Shown: positions 13,960 to 25,637, counted from the first letter of the stretch. The stretch is 64,000 bases of DNA from Caenorhabditis remanei (GCF_010183535.1 NC_071332.1:22382001-22446000), one strand, 5' to 3'. A program made the numbers and translations. Notes: a model not told the origin generated them from the letters alone.

Positions 13960-16900
13960 ATGGAACCTGAAAAGGAAAAAACTGAAGTTCGACCAAAAAC
14001 AGCGTTAGAAAAGGTTCGAAGCACCAAAATAACAATATTTATTCTGGAAAATTTTAGAATTACGAAAAAATCGTTGTTGAATACGAGTCATTTTTCCAAT
14101 TGGCGAATCAAGGCGATATATCTGGAATCTATCGAAATCGTCCATGTTTTGTGAATGAAACAAGTGTTGAGAATCTTGTTAAACCTGCTATCGAGGTTTT
14201 CAATGATTTTCCGGCGGCGCGCCAGTCCGTTTATCATTATACGGGAATGCTGATTCATGAATGTGTCCACCATTGGTTCACAGCGAAGGAGAAATTGCCA
14301 CTGAGTAAGAATAAAGAAAAAAAAGAAACAAAAAACACACTAATTCCCTTTACATCAAAAAAAATTAATTTTTTTTTCAGCGACAAATATAACAACAGTC
14401 AAAGAAGCGACATGTCAACTTCTGGATTTTTACACCAACTTTTTCACAGAAGGAGCTGGAAAAAGTAGTCTAGAAGAGTGTCTTCAGGTGGGACATACAA
14501 AATTATCCTAAATACCGTAAAAACTGTAATAGAAGCGCCCCTTTATTAGAGGCGCCCCTCTAATAGAGGCGCACCCTAAAAGGCGGTTTGAATAATAGTG
14601 GCGCACCCTCAATACGTTTAAAATATTTCTACTGGTTTTCAACAATTCTTTTTCAAAGTTCGTGAAAAAAACAGAATAAAACCCCATTTTCGTTCAAAAT
14701 ACTGCAAATTTTGGGGTTTTCGTGTAATTTTGTCAGAGAAAATGTTAGTTTTGTTGAAAATTTGATGACTTGAAAGTTTAAAAAATCGCCAGACGAGCAG
14801 GTTGAAAAATAGAGGCGCACCCTCTATTAGAGGCGCCCCTGTAATAGAGGCGCACTTTCAGAAAGAGGTTGAAAAATAAAGGCGCATGCGCCTATATTAC
14901 AGTTTTTACGGTACCCTAATTAACTGAATTTCAGTTTCTCTGTGAGCTCTCCGCCGAACTCTCACTTCGAAATGCGGGACGTCCAGCGATGATTCATGCT
15001 CAACAAAGCGGAGAAGTGCTGTCAATTCTGAAATCAATTGATATAATTGAGAAAGTGCTATCTCTGATGAATATGATTCTGTCGTCAGCGCTAAATGAGA
15101 ATTCCGAGGGTTGCATGAAAGTATTATTTGAATCCAGTCGACATGGCCAGCATTTTAGTTGGATTTGGCTTCATATTGCGTAATTTTCCAGTGTTAAACA
15201 TCAAAAATCGAAACGTTTTATTTCAGAACTTTTCTGCAAGGCACTATAATCACACATCTGCTGGAATCCGGCGCCGAGCAATTCAAAACATATGTTATTG
15301 AGATATCCACTCGTTTAAATGCTCAAACTACTGGACCCGCTGTTTTAAATATTATTCAGACGGAATATGAGCACAAATTTCGAGCCATCTCCGATGTTTT
15401 CAACTTTTTGATGGGAAAACGAAATCCACAATTACAGGAGGCAGTTTCGCAATTAATTTTGGATAGTTTGGATTCGAAACCGGAAAGAGTGGGCGGTGAA
15501 AAACCGGCTACCACATCCAGTCGACTAGGATTCGCGTTTTTCTTCAAATTGGTTACTTGCTCGATAAAAACTCTTCAGATTCTTGTCACCAACAACTGTC
15601 ATTTGAGTGCGTAATTTTGAACACATTGTTTGGAATTGCTCGGATATTAGAGATTTTCTCCCAACTTTGTTATTTTTTCGTTAGGAAAACTCACTAAAAC
15701 GCGCGACCTTAATTTTGAAACATCGTATTTTAACCGAAATTCTCTAATTGTAAAACTATCAAAAACCTCAAAATTTCCATTTTAATCAGTGAAAGTGCAG
15801 TTTCTCCATATGCATGACAAAAACTCGAAAAATCAGTGAAAATCAGTGAAAATCCGGCTGAAAACGATGAAAATCGGTATTTTCGGCCGAAAAATTACGA
15901 TTTTTGAAGAATTTTTTGGAGGCAAAGTCTAAAGTTTCTGGGTTAAAAAAAATTGACGAAAATAGCGATTTTCACCAATTTTTGTGTTGAAAATTGGCTT
16001 TTCTTCTCAATTTCAACCTAAATGCGCTGAAAATGCTGAATTCTTCTGATTTTAGAGCGAAAAATGAGGATTTTAAGGGAGAAATCTGGAAAACTCGTGA
16101 AAATTGAATATTTAGCTGTAAAAATGCTTGTCTGTATATTTAAAAAAGTGAAAAATGTGGAGAAACTGCACTTTCACTGATTAAAATGCGAATTTTTGCA
16201 GTTTTTGAAACTTTTATACAGTAAAGATTACAATTAGAGAACTTCGGTTAAAATACGATATTTCAAAACTAAAATCGAGCGTTTTTGGTGAGTTTTTCCA
16301 AAAAAAGAAAAAAAGTTGGAGAAAATCCGATTCTCTAGTAAAATTCGGAAAAAATGCGTCTATTTTGACGAAATTTCATGAGGCTACGTGTGCAAAAAAT
16401 AGGTTTTCTGTTTTTCGCCGTTTTTTCCGGTAAATACATCGAGTGAAAAAAAATCCGGACATGTATAGCTCCATTACAGATAAATCATGTTTTTAACCGA
16501 AAAAAAGAGAGAAATTTGTTTTCAGTCACCCCATTCAACGTTGTTCGTGCGATTCGTCATGTGCAGGCTGTCGATAAATCGCTCATTCTCCCAGCCATCA
16601 CCTATACTGACTTCATTAAACAAATTGTTGGTGACGTGGATCCAGTGACTCATGGAATGATTTTCGAATTATTGATTGAGTTAATCTATCAGCACGATGT
16701 TTTCGAAGGAGAGAATCTCCCAGAATACCAAGAGGCCAATCAGAATATTGGGAGGGACTGCTTCCCAGTGCTTGATGTCATGATTAACCAATTAGTCAGA
16801 ATCGCACATTCATCGGGAGCTTTTAAGTGCCCTTCAATGCATCCGGCGATTCAATTATTTTCGTCTGGAGAGAAATTGCAGTTTATTATTGATTCAATAA

Positions 16901-19900
16901 CGAGACACCTAGAAAAATCTCCCACAATTATTCGCCATCTTCATGCAATCTCCATCGCTTTCCACGAAACAAAAGCTGCTGAAATTGCGCTCCGATTCAT
17001 TATGACCATTAGGTTTACCGAACCCAATTATGTAGGTAACCGTAATATGCTGAAAATTGTAAAAGTTAGTGTTACAGCTCTATATTTTCATGTCGTACTT
17101 ATCGGCGACCGTTCCGTTTTACCCGAAACTAATGGAAACCATGTGGAGGGAATTCTCGAGTCTCAAAATGCTCATCGAGAATAGTTTCGACGCGGAAGAT
17201 CTGGAAAAGCAGAACAAAACGAAAATTCATTTGAATATTCTATATAATATTAGACAGCTTCTGGAATGGGAATTCACGACGGAGCCGTCGGAGAGGGAAC
17301 CGATTCGGCCGTACGCTTATTGGAAATTGTACCCCGGACAGTACGTTGGCGCTGTCTTGAATTCACTTCTCGGGGAGACGAATAAGCTGTGTTGGGAATT
17401 GATGGAAGTGAGTATCAGGGATGGATGTGCGGAACGGAAATCGGAAATTCAAAATTTTCCGAAATTTCCGATTTTTTCGGAACTGTTTTCCTCCGGAAAG
17501 TTTCCGATTTTTTCGGTGTCAAAACGTCACACTTGAGTCAAAGTTTACAAATCTTTTAGTTTTCACTGCATATTTATTGATTTTTCGGAAAACTTCCGAT
17601 TTTCGAAACGTCCGAAATTTTTAATTCCGCACATCCCTGCTGAGTATCCGAGTAAAATAGAATATTTCAATATTCGAATTTCTAGAAAAATAAATCGGGA
17701 GACGCGATGGCAGTTCTACGAGCCACCGACAAATTTCTTGAGTCAATCCGTGAAGCGAGTGGTCCGCTTCGACGTGGAAAACCGATTAAAAACAGTCGAC
17801 GACTGATAATTACAGTGTCACAAATGTATAAACTGATGACTCAATTCGCGATTATGCTGAAATCCACTTTATTTTTAGTGACAAAAGGTTCGTTTCGTTT
17901 AAAAAAAAAAACGAAAACCCCCCACAAGTTTCAGATAATCTCAGCGGTCTGGTGGTTTTCGAAGAGCTTCGCAGTCAATTTCTCTGCTTTCTCTTCGGAA
18001 AACACCTCGACACCGGCCTCGCTCAACTATCTCCGTTGTTTGTTAACTTCTTCGTTACCGCCTGTTTTATCGACTCGAAAAAGTTATTTAATGAAGAACT
18101 AGGCGAACAAATGGAGAGTCTTATCGATGAATCTGGTCTGCAGAAGCTGTTTGACAATGTGCAACTAGAAGATGGACCGTCTGTATTAGAAGGGCTGAAA
18201 TCACTCAAAATGAGGGATACGGCGGTGAACATGCTGCATAGAGGACAGCTGAAGAAACGACGTGGCAACGAGCAATCGGGAAAATATATTGAAGTGAATG
18301 TAAGGGATTTTATCATTTAATCTCCGGCTGATCATTACAGTTTTTCAAAAATTTTTCCAGGAAGACGCCACTCAGCGTATTTACGCGGTGCTTGACGCGA
18401 TTCGTCTCATGTGTTCGTCTGGAGATCACAAAATACAAATTACATGTAGCAGACAGTTAGCGAATGCTTTGATGCAGGTTGTTTGCAAAGATTCGCTCAT
18501 GACAGATATGCGTTTCGATGATTGGGATAGTGAAGCAGAGTATATTCATAGGTAAGGAAAATGAGGATTCACTGAATGAATGGCTCCTGCCGGGACAATC
18601 CGCAACGAGACATTTCGCAGCCTCAATTTTCTCGTTTATTTCAGTGATAACTTAACTTTTCCAGACAATTAATTGTTTGAGAAGTCTAAATAATAATTTT
18701 TGTGAATTCATCAGTGCTATAAGAAAAATTGTTTGGTTTTTTCGGACGAAGACATTTTCGAAAAAGTTTAGAAATTTCTGCTGAAATTTTCCAAAGGTAA
18801 GGAACGAAAATAGTGGATTTTTTGATTTTCCCTGAAATTTCTTTCAATTTTGACCTCAAAAATAGATTTCCGGAGTCTTCCCTTGAAATTCTTACGATCA
18901 AGATTTTTGCCTCCGAAAAACTTTTTTTTTCAGACAGTTTTCTTAAATTTTTTTTCGAAATTTTCGGTTTTTTTGGTCAAACATGTTCGAAAATGTTGTT
19001 TTCGATTTTTCGGTACAAATCATAATGTGGACCACAAGAAATTTTCCTCAACCAACTACGAGAAAAAACAATTTTGAATTTTTTTCGGTTTTTGGACAAA
19101 ACAGTGGTGGGCGCGGAGTGAAATTAGTGACTCTCCCCGTGGCGGCAGCGGCCACAGCGCGGGGGGAAGAGAGCGCGAGAGAGCGCGCCCCACCATTGCC
19201 GACAGCGAGAGACGCAGACATTTCTCCTCCCCCCGTGGATTTTGGAGTGAAGCTCAGCTTCACTCGCGCCCACCACTGGGACAAAATCTCTTGTGGTCCC
19301 CTTTATGAAAAGCACAAAAAGGATTTTTTAGAATTTTCAAACAATTTATTATCTGAAAAAGTCAAGTTATCACTGAAAAAAAGGAAAATTGAGGCTGTGG
19401 AATTCTGGGCTGTAAAATGTCTCGTTGCGAAACGTCCCGGAGTCGAGTAAATGAGTGTCTGCTAAAAACGAATAATTTCTTTCCAGACACGTCGAAATCA
19501 CGCAACGCCTCGCGCAGTCGCCATTCTGTGACGGTATTCTTCGAATTCTGTCGGAAACCCGTAGTTTCGCCCTCTGTCTCCCCATTATGAAATCGAAACT
19601 CGCCATTCTGCTCAACGAGACCGAAAAGTTCCCGGAGCACAGAACGATTCCAGAGCCGCTTCGTCAAAAATTACACAATTGGATGATGTTGGCGCAGAAA
19701 GGGAATATTTTAAACGCTCGCCTCTTGTATATTGTTGATTTGGAACGTTTCGCTACCTGTCATGAGACTTATCTGATGCTGCTAGAAATTTGGCGGTTTT
19801 TAATGGTAAGCGAGGATTAGTAATTTAAAACAATGAAATTTTTTCAGTACCGTAACATTTCCCGTGAAATCATCGACGCCTACCATGCTGATCTACTGCG

Positions 19901-20072
19901 AAACGTCGTCGATGAGGGGCTACCCAACGAACGGGATGCAATGGAGAAAGTCAACATTTCGGTGTTCCGAATAATTATTCAAAATCATTTACCTGGAACT
20001 GTTCAACTTTTTCCCAAATTTTTCCCACTTGAATACGAGTTCATGATGATGAATATCATGGAACCACAATAA
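13960..20072 (+). CDS. ints-5: Integrator complex subunit 5
   Basis: Nuclear scaffold subunit of the Integrator complex, which cleaves snRNA 3' ends and attenuates Pol II transcription. Twelve exons join in phase: 13960-14013, 14058-14304, 14381-14487, 14935-15179, 15227-15606, 16526-17031, 17078-17407, 17686-17887, 17935-18299, 18361-18551, 19487-19805 and 19848-20072. The product is about 1056 residues, close to human INTS5 (about 1019). The protein looks like an all-helical repeat protein. The stretch GQHFSWIWLHIA followed by FLQGTIITHLLESGAEQF matches the INTS5 signature around its first third. The C-terminus ends MMNIMEPQ. There is no signal peptide or membrane segment. Four introns carry palindromic elements. 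The symbol is from memory of Y51A2D.7. Confidence 0.88.
14513..14913. mobile_element. Inverted-repeat element in INTS5 intron 3
   Basis: It is bounded by TA dinucleotides. The terminal inverted repeats are CCGTAAAAACTGTAAT on the left and its complement on the right (14896-14911). Inside are several copies of AGAGGCGCCCCT or AGGCGCACC motifs. It is non-autonomous, and the TA flank suggests a Tc1/mariner-type target site. Confidence 0.75.
15641..16348. mobile_element. Long palindromic element in INTS5 intron 5
   Basis: The outer parts (about 15641-15820 and 16150-16348) are inverted copies. Examples are TTAGGAAAACTCACTAAAA against GGTGAGTTTTTCC, and AGTGAAAGTGCAGTTTCTCC against GGAGAAACTGCACTTTCACT. 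The centre is AT-rich with repeated GAAAATCAGTG. There is no ORF of note. Confidence 0.75.
17408..17647. mobile_element. MITE abutting an INTS5 splice donor
   Basis: The element spans about 17416-17639. Its ends are CAGGGATG(GA)TGTGCGGAA and TTCCGCACATCCCTG. It is flanked by GTGAGTAT (17408-17415) and CTGAGTAT (17640-17647), a 7-of-8 match. The left flank is itself the splice donor of exon 17078-17407. The interior is rich in TTCCGA/TCGGAA motifs. Confidence 0.7.
19029..19299. mobile_element. Nested inverted-repeat elements in INTS5 intron 10
   Basis: The inner element (19102-19278, 177 bases) starts CAGTGGTGGGCGCG and ends CGCGCCCACCACTG. It is flanked by perfect 8-bp copies of GGACAAAA (19094-19101, 19279-19286), which is hAT-like. 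It is GC-rich, unlike its surroundings. The outer sequence has its own inverted repeat (GGACCACAAGAAATTTTCC at 19029-19047 against 19281-19299), so the hAT-like element seems to have landed inside an older palindrome. Confidence 0.8.
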
Positions 20073-20413
20073 TGATAACCTCTTCTGTAAATTTCCTCTA
20101 GTTCCTCATATTTTATTCAATTTCGTAATTTATTTGTTTTGAACCCTCCATCCTAATGACCTCATTTTGTTGTAACATTATTTTTGAATTTGTGAAATGT
20201 TATATCATTATTAAACAAGCATCACAAATCGTTGAACCGTCATGCAACACATAACCCCGATTTTTTTTACAAACCCTTCCCGAAATTTTCTTTGTGCTAC
20301 ATGACGAAACAAAACCATTTTACGAGCGCTCCATAAAACATACCGATTCTGCTTAAAACCCCCAACCGTAACCTAAAACGCGAAAACGTTGCTGCTTTCC
20401 CTCTCAGAAAATC
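20073..20413. other. Intergenic: INTS5 3' UTR and protease promoter
   Basis: About 340 bases. Both genes are on the plus strand. Poly(A)-like ATTAAA (TTATTAAACAAG) lies near 20208. Nothing else is seen. Confidence 0.5.
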
Positions 20414-22277
20414 ATGCGATATTTCACCGTTTTTCTGACGGCTTTGCCCATTTTTGGAGTAATTTCAGTGGATAAATTCGAGATGCCCGAGTTTTTTGAG
20501 ATTAATGTCAATCGTGAAAATCCAGACGAGATTTATAAGGCTTTTGAGGATTTTAAGATTAAGTAAGTCATTAACTCAGCTAGATCCATTTTGACTCCGC
20601 CCACTCCAATTTTCAGATACCACCGAAAGTATAAGGATGAGTCGGAGGCTCAGCAAAGATTCAACAACTTTGTGAAGTCATACAATAGTGTTAATGCGTA
20701 AGTTTTCAACGACAAAAATTTCTAATTATTTGTTATTATTTTTTTAATTCAAAATTTAATTTCAATAGCATAGAATTTCTAGCCTTGGGCCTTATTTGAT
20801 TTTGGTGAATTTAGCACATTGCGAAGGGTATATATATATATATATATATTTATTTATTTGTCATATCGTTGAGGCGAAGTCAATATAAACCGCAACGCGA
20901 CTCGAAAAAAATCAAATCTGCTTGTTGGGGACCTGGTGTTCTCAGATTTAACACATGCCGTGTCTGCACCAGAGATGTTGGGAATCCCGAGTTCCGGATA
21001 AGAATTCTTTGCATCCCAACATCTCTGGGCTGCACCTTATTTGATAGAAGCCTACTCCTGAGTTTTAAGTTAAATTTTCATTTTTAAGGAAAAACAAAAT
21101 CCCACTTTCATCAGTTATCCATGAATCTTTACTTCAGCAGTTGTCATATTTCAGTCTAAACGCAAAATCCGCCGAACGTGGACTCGACACGAAGTTCGCA
21201 ATCAACAAATTTGCTGATCTATCATCGCAAGAGTTCAGTGGCCGCCTCTCTCACGCTGCTCCAAATAATACGGGCATTCCAATGCTCGACTTGGAAAAAG
21301 ATAAATCTTTTTTTCGCGCAACCGAGACAAACAAAACAAGACATAAACGGAGATCGACGAGGTAAGCCTGCAAAGCAATTTAATTATAATTGTGAACCTT
21401 CCAGATACCCCGACTACTTTGATCTGAGAACCGAAAAAGTGAATGGGCGGTTCATAATTGGTCCTGTCAAGGATCAAGGAAAGTGTGCTTGCTGTTGGGG
21501 GTTCGCGGTGGCTGGTTTAGTGGAGACAGTCAATGCAGCGAATGAAGGGAGATTTACAGTGAGTATTAAAACATCGACACTGTTAAAAAGCATATGTTTC
21601 AGTCTCTCTCGGATCAAGAACTCTGCGACTGTGGAACGGAGGGAACCCCTGGTTGTCAGGGAGGTAGCTTGGTACTAGGTGTGGAGTATGTCAGAAGGTA
21701 CGGACTTTCGGCCGAAGAAGATTATCCATATGATCAAGCACGTGCGTACTCGACAGACCAATGTCGAGCAAGGATGACGGAAAGAGTTGTGAGAGCGGTA
21801 GGAATCGATTTTGGCTGAGCAGTAACGCAGTAGTAATTCAGAAATCGTTCAACTTTGCAAGGATCAACACCAGGAAAGCTGAGGAACAGATCATTCATGT
21901 GCTCACAAAATGGAGAGCTCCAGTGGCTGTCTGTGAGTTTTCGTTAAGTAGCATTGGCTGTGTTTATTAAATTTTGAGTTAAAATTATCCTATGTGTTTT
22001 AGACTTCAAAGTGGGAGAACAGTTCAAACATTATGAGAGAGGTGTCATTATCGACGATGACTGCAGAGGCGCCAAAGACTGGCACGCTGGAATAATTGTT
22101 GGATATGACACAATCCGAGATAACCGTGGACGATCCTACAACTATTGGATTATTAAAAACTCATGGGGTGATTGGGCAGAAGAAGGGTACGTGCGAGTAA
22201 TTCGAGGACAAGATTGGTGTGCGATCGAAGACAGCCCAATGACTGGGGATATTCGGAGTCATGATGACTATTATTAA
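20414..22277 (+). CDS. Papain-family (C1) cysteine protease, cathepsin-like, second copy
   Basis: Paralogue of the gene at 4530-6243. The signal peptide begins MRYFTVFLTALPIFGVISV. The propeptide has AQQRFNNFVKSYNSVNA and AINKFADLSSQEF. A basic stretch, RHKRRSTR, precedes the mature domain starting near YPDYFDLRTEKVNGRF. The active-site region is KDQGKCACCWGFAVAG: the catalytic Cys precedes Trp but the usual Gly-Ser is Ala-Cys. The His region is DWHAGIIVGYD and the Asn region IIKNSWGDW. Exons lie near 20414-20562, 20618-20699, 21155-21361, 21405-21560, 21602-21798, 21842-21931 and 22003-22277. The length is about 385 residues. From memory this is Y51A2D.8. Intron 2 (20700-21154) holds a (TA)n run and a 15-bp inverted repeat. 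Confidence 0.92.
20829..20850. repeat. (TA)n microsatellite
   Basis: A run of about ten TA units in the protease intron. A similar run lies at 23109-23128. Confidence 0.85.
20969..21028. repeat. 15-bp perfect inverted repeat in protease intron 2
   Basis: CCAGAGATGTTGGGA at 20969-20983 is followed by its exact complement at 21014-21028, with a 30-base loop. It is a possible hairpin or MITE remnant. Confidence 0.6.
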
Positions 22278-22398
22278 TCAATTTTTGTTTTTGATTTCTG
22301 GTTGGTGTTAAATGTTTGAAGACAGATCATAAAGTTCTCTAATTTTAATAACCCCACTGAAATGAACAAATTTTAGTTAAGAAAAAGTTTGTCAAAAT

Positions 22399-22555
22399 TT
22401 AATGAATGCAATCAGTTCCTTCTCCTATGTATCTGTTGGACAAGTTCAAAGTTCCAATATCAAAAAGTTGAGCTTCCTTTGATCCTTTTCCGACGGCATT
22501 CTTTAGCGCATGGATGGTCACTTTCTTTGGGCATAGCTGAAAAGATAATAATTCT
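22399..22555 (-). pseudogene. Orphan transthyretin-like last exon (duplicated fragment)
   Basis: On the minus strand, 22399-22536 encodes LCPKKVTIHALKNAVGKG and continues to DCIH and a stop. This is nearly identical to the last exon of the gene at 23205-23724. Similarity runs on into intron sequence (to about 22555) and then stops, so no first or second exon accompanies it. It is a partial segmental copy. The reading frame is still open. Confidence 0.8.
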
Positions 22556-22680
22556 GGGTGACCCACAACACCGAACTACCTTATCAAATGCATAATCTGA
22601 CTCACTTTTCTTATCGTTGCCACCCATCGCCAGAAAAGGAGGCTGAGATCGATTGGCAAAAAGTAAAGTAGTTCGCCTAG

Positions 22681-23062
22681 ATGTGGAGACTGTTTATCCT
22701 GTGTGGTGTGATGATGCGTCTGGCTCTTTTTCTGTTTCTCATTCCATCTCTTTCTTCTGCTATCACCATGAAAGGGGTACTTGTGAATTCTGATAACTGC
22801 GTTCACATCCGATGCGAGTGGCGAGGAGAGGGAAAGCATTGCAAGCCGGTCGACCTCTTCTACCATCCTAACCAAAAGAGAGTAAGATTGCTGAGAAATC
22901 TTGTTTATTTCCTTCCTATTTCAGAAGAAAGTTCCGAACGCCACTCCACTTTATTACATACATCGCAGTGATAACGAGCCGAAGGCCAGTACTCTTGCAC
23001 GCATTCAGGTAATAGAAAGTGAAGTGAAAAAATGCGCGAGAGAGAAATGTCCCATTTTTTGA
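22681..23062 (+). CDS. Small secreted protein, unrecognised
   Basis: Two exons, 22681-22881 and 22925-23062, join in phase with GTAAGA and TTTCAG and give 112 residues. The N-terminus (MWRLFILCGVMMRLALFLFLIPSLSSA) is a strong signal peptide; a second Met pair lies 10 residues in. The mature part is polar with cysteines in NCVHIRC, GKHC and KKCAREKC, and ends CPIF. I know no matching family. CTTATC (GATAAG on the other strand), a possible intestinal GATA site, lies about 65 bases upstream of the ATG. Confidence 0.6.
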
Positions 23063-23204
23063 AGATGTATTCAGTGAACAAGTTCACTTTCCTGTCAAGA
23101 AAAACATTATATATATATATATATATAGTTATCTTCCACCGCAATCAAATTTCAATAACCACACTTGAATGAAAACATTTTATTTTAAAAAAGTATGCCA
23201 AAAT

Positions 23205-23724
23205 TTAATGAATGCAATCAGTTCCCTCTCCTGGGTATCTGTTGGCCAAGTTCAAAGTTCCAATATCAAAAAGTTGAGCTTCCTTTGATCCTTTCCCGAC
23301 GGCATTATTTGGTACATGGATGGTCACTTTCTTTGGGCATAGCTGAAAAGATAATAATTTTGAAAAAAACTCTCGACAGTGAAACTCACTCCAGAGTGAT
23401 TGCATCTATGGTAGATATTGATTTTGGGGTCGATTTTGCGGATTTTGTTCTGGGATCCTTGTACCTTAAATGTTCCATCAGCAATAGTCTTTACCGAATC
23501 CAGTTTGGTATCGTAAACTGAAAAATTGAGAATTAGGTTCTGAGGTAATTTTAATGTAACTCACTAGTTCCATCCTCGAACAACTTGATTCTGACATCTT
23601 TGGCCGGTTGTCCATTACACACCAATTTACCAACAACAGTGACCGTCTGTTTACTTCCGACGATGCCCCCTAACGCATCAGTGAGCAGAAATAAGGAAAA
23701 TAGAATCACGAATTCTTTGAACAT
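23205..23724 (-). CDS. Transthyretin-related family protein
   Basis: Secreted nematode TTR-like (DUF290) protein with a beta-sandwich fold distantly related to transthyretin. Three exons. The signal peptide is MFKEFVILFSLFLLTDALG. Next comes the family start GSKQTVTVVGKLVCNGQPA, then KLFEDGT, TFKVQGSQNKIRKIDPKI and NIYHRCN. The last exon (LCPKKVTIHVPNNAVG) ends TDCIH. It is convergent with 22681-23062 and divergent from 24007. It belongs to the group I remember as ttr-24 to ttr-26, but I cannot assign the number surely. Confidence 0.93.
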
Positions 23725-24006
23725 TGAGATATTTTCTGATCAATACAGAATGAAACGAAAAATTCTGGGATTCGGGGATTCGGGTAGAAATAAAAAGAGA
23801 TGGAAGGATAGAATCTAAGGCTGACACCAGATGACAACTGTTGTTTGTGTAACACGAAAACCAAGTAAATGTGTTTTTTTACACCAGAATCCTTTCTGTT
23901 TCTATTTTTCTGTTTTTCTGATCTCTAGAGATCCGCTAAGTACCGCTTCATAAATACCCCGCCAAATCCAGAACTCTAAAACTTCATTCGTCTTTTTTTT
24001 TTCAAA
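23725..24006. promoter_or_regulatory. Shared divergent promoter of two transthyretin-like genes
   Basis: A 282-base interval between head-to-head genes. A short T-rich tract ends 5 bases before the plus-strand ATG, and TCTAGAGATC lies near 23925. No ORF is seen. Confidence 0.5.
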
Positions 24007-24526
24007 ATGTTCAAAATCGCCCTAGTTATTCTCTCCCTTATTGTACTCTCCCATGCATTGGGAGGTATTGTTGGCAGAGGTCAGAAGGTTACTGTAGTCG
24101 GGAAATTGACATGCAATGGAGCCCCAGCAAAAGATGTGAAAGTCAAATTGTATGAGGATGGAACCGGTAAGTCGAATTATGAAAAACGATGTAAAGTATT
24201 CCATTTTCAGTCTACGACACCAAAATGGACACCATGAACACTCTCGGAGACGGTTCTTTCAGTGTCAATGGATCTCAGACAAAAATCAGAAAGATTGACC
24301 CAAAGATCAACATCTATCATAGATGCAACCATCACAGCGTAAGTATCCAGTTAATATTTTTCGAATGAATTAGAAAAAAATATTTCAGTTGTGCCCAAAG
24401 AAAGTGACTATCCATGTACCAAAAAATGCCGTCGGAAAAGGAACAAAAGAAGCTCAACTTTTCGATATTGGAGTCTTGAACTTGGCTAATAAGTTCCCAG
24501 GAGAAACTACTGATTGCATTCACTAA
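24007..24526 (+). CDS. Transthyretin-related family protein
   Basis: Head-to-head paralogue of the previous gene with the same three-exon structure (about 24007-24163, 24211-24339, 24388-24526). The signal peptide is MFKIALVILSLIVLSHALG. The family core includes GQKVTVVGKLTCNG, KLYEDGT, FSVNGSQTKIRKIDPK and NIYHRCN, and the C-terminus is TDCIH. Cysteines in TCNG, HRCN, LCPKK and DCIH are conserved through the cluster and could form two disulfides. Members of this family are secreted; one (TTR-52) bridges apoptotic cells to engulfing receptors, but nothing here points to that role. Confidence 0.93.
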
Positions 24527-24735
24527 ATACTTTATATTTTTTGTATATACTTGTACTTTTCTGTAAATGTATACATTTAAAAGTGAGATAAATTCAAATA
24601 ATACAAATGATATTTTCTAAAATTGCAAAGTAGAATGAAAAACGTTTATTTTTTTTGAAAGAGTTGAGGTAGAACAGTACAGTATTTACAACATTGAAGA
24701 CATAATTTCATTATTCAAATACACATGAAAAATTC

Positions 24736-25637
24736 CTAATGAATACAATCGGTAGATTCTCCGCTGAATCGGTTAGCCAAATTGATCGTTCCGATATCAT
24801 AATTGCGGGCGTTATTGCCGGATCCACTGACTACTGCGCTCTTTGGAATGTTGATAGAAACCTTCTTGGAGCAGAGCTGAAATTCAATCAGGATATTTTT
24901 TGTTTGGGTGGCTTAGTAACTCACCCCATTGTAATTGCACTTGTGATAAATATTCACTTTTGGATCAATTGTTCGGATTTTGTTCTGTGAGCCAGAAACT
25001 CGGAAGGTTCCATCAGCACCAGTTTTTTGGGAGTCCAGTTTGCTATCGTAGACTGAAAAATGAATAAATTTTTGTTTATCGTCTTTTACAATTGTTTTCA
25101 ATTGTGTTTTTTTCTAAACTTTTACGGTTACGTGATTTGTTTTGTCTCCCATCCAAATTTTTAAAGATTAAGAGACAAGTTATTGTTTTTCTCAGTTCTT
25201 TTTCCAGTAATTGTCAGTTAAGAGAGCGACATAAAAGAGAGCGAACCGGAGCTCCTTTTGACAAAGGGGCTCGTTTTTCGATTTGTTATTTTGGTTTTTT
25301 GATGAATGGTATAGAAATTTTCGAATTCTTCAAACCACATAGAGTATTTTGATGAGAATATTGTCGTTCAAATGTCTATCCAAAATTTTTTAATTATACA
25401 TCTTTTCAATAATTAGTTCAATTGACTTTCCTAACTCATACCATCTTTTCAATCAGAATAAACCAACTCACTAGTTCCATCCTCATACATTTTCACTAGC
25501 ACTCCGCTAGCTGGTTGTCCATTACAAATGAGTCTTCCAGTGACAGTGACACCTTGTTTGGAACCAATAAGTCCTAGCAGAGCACTGGCGGAAGCGAATA
25601 AAACGGAGAAAACAGCCAAAAAATGGATGAAATTCAT
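24736..25637 (-). CDS. Transthyretin-related family protein, more diverged
   Basis: Third TTR-like gene of the cluster. Start MNFIHFLAVFSVLFASASA at 25637; an in-frame upstream Met would add seven residues but spoil the signal peptide. It has GSKQGVTVTGRLICNG, KMYEDGT, FRVSGSQNKIRTIDPK, NIYHKCN, LCSKKVSINIPKSAV and the ending TDCIH. The first intron is unusually long for the family (about 25055-25467). It is more diverged than the other two, particularly in the last exon. Confidence 0.92.

Noticed and set aside
19048..19450. GC-rich ORFs on both strands in an INTS5 intron
   Set aside because: They are carried by the nested hAT-like element and flanks, which is non-coding.
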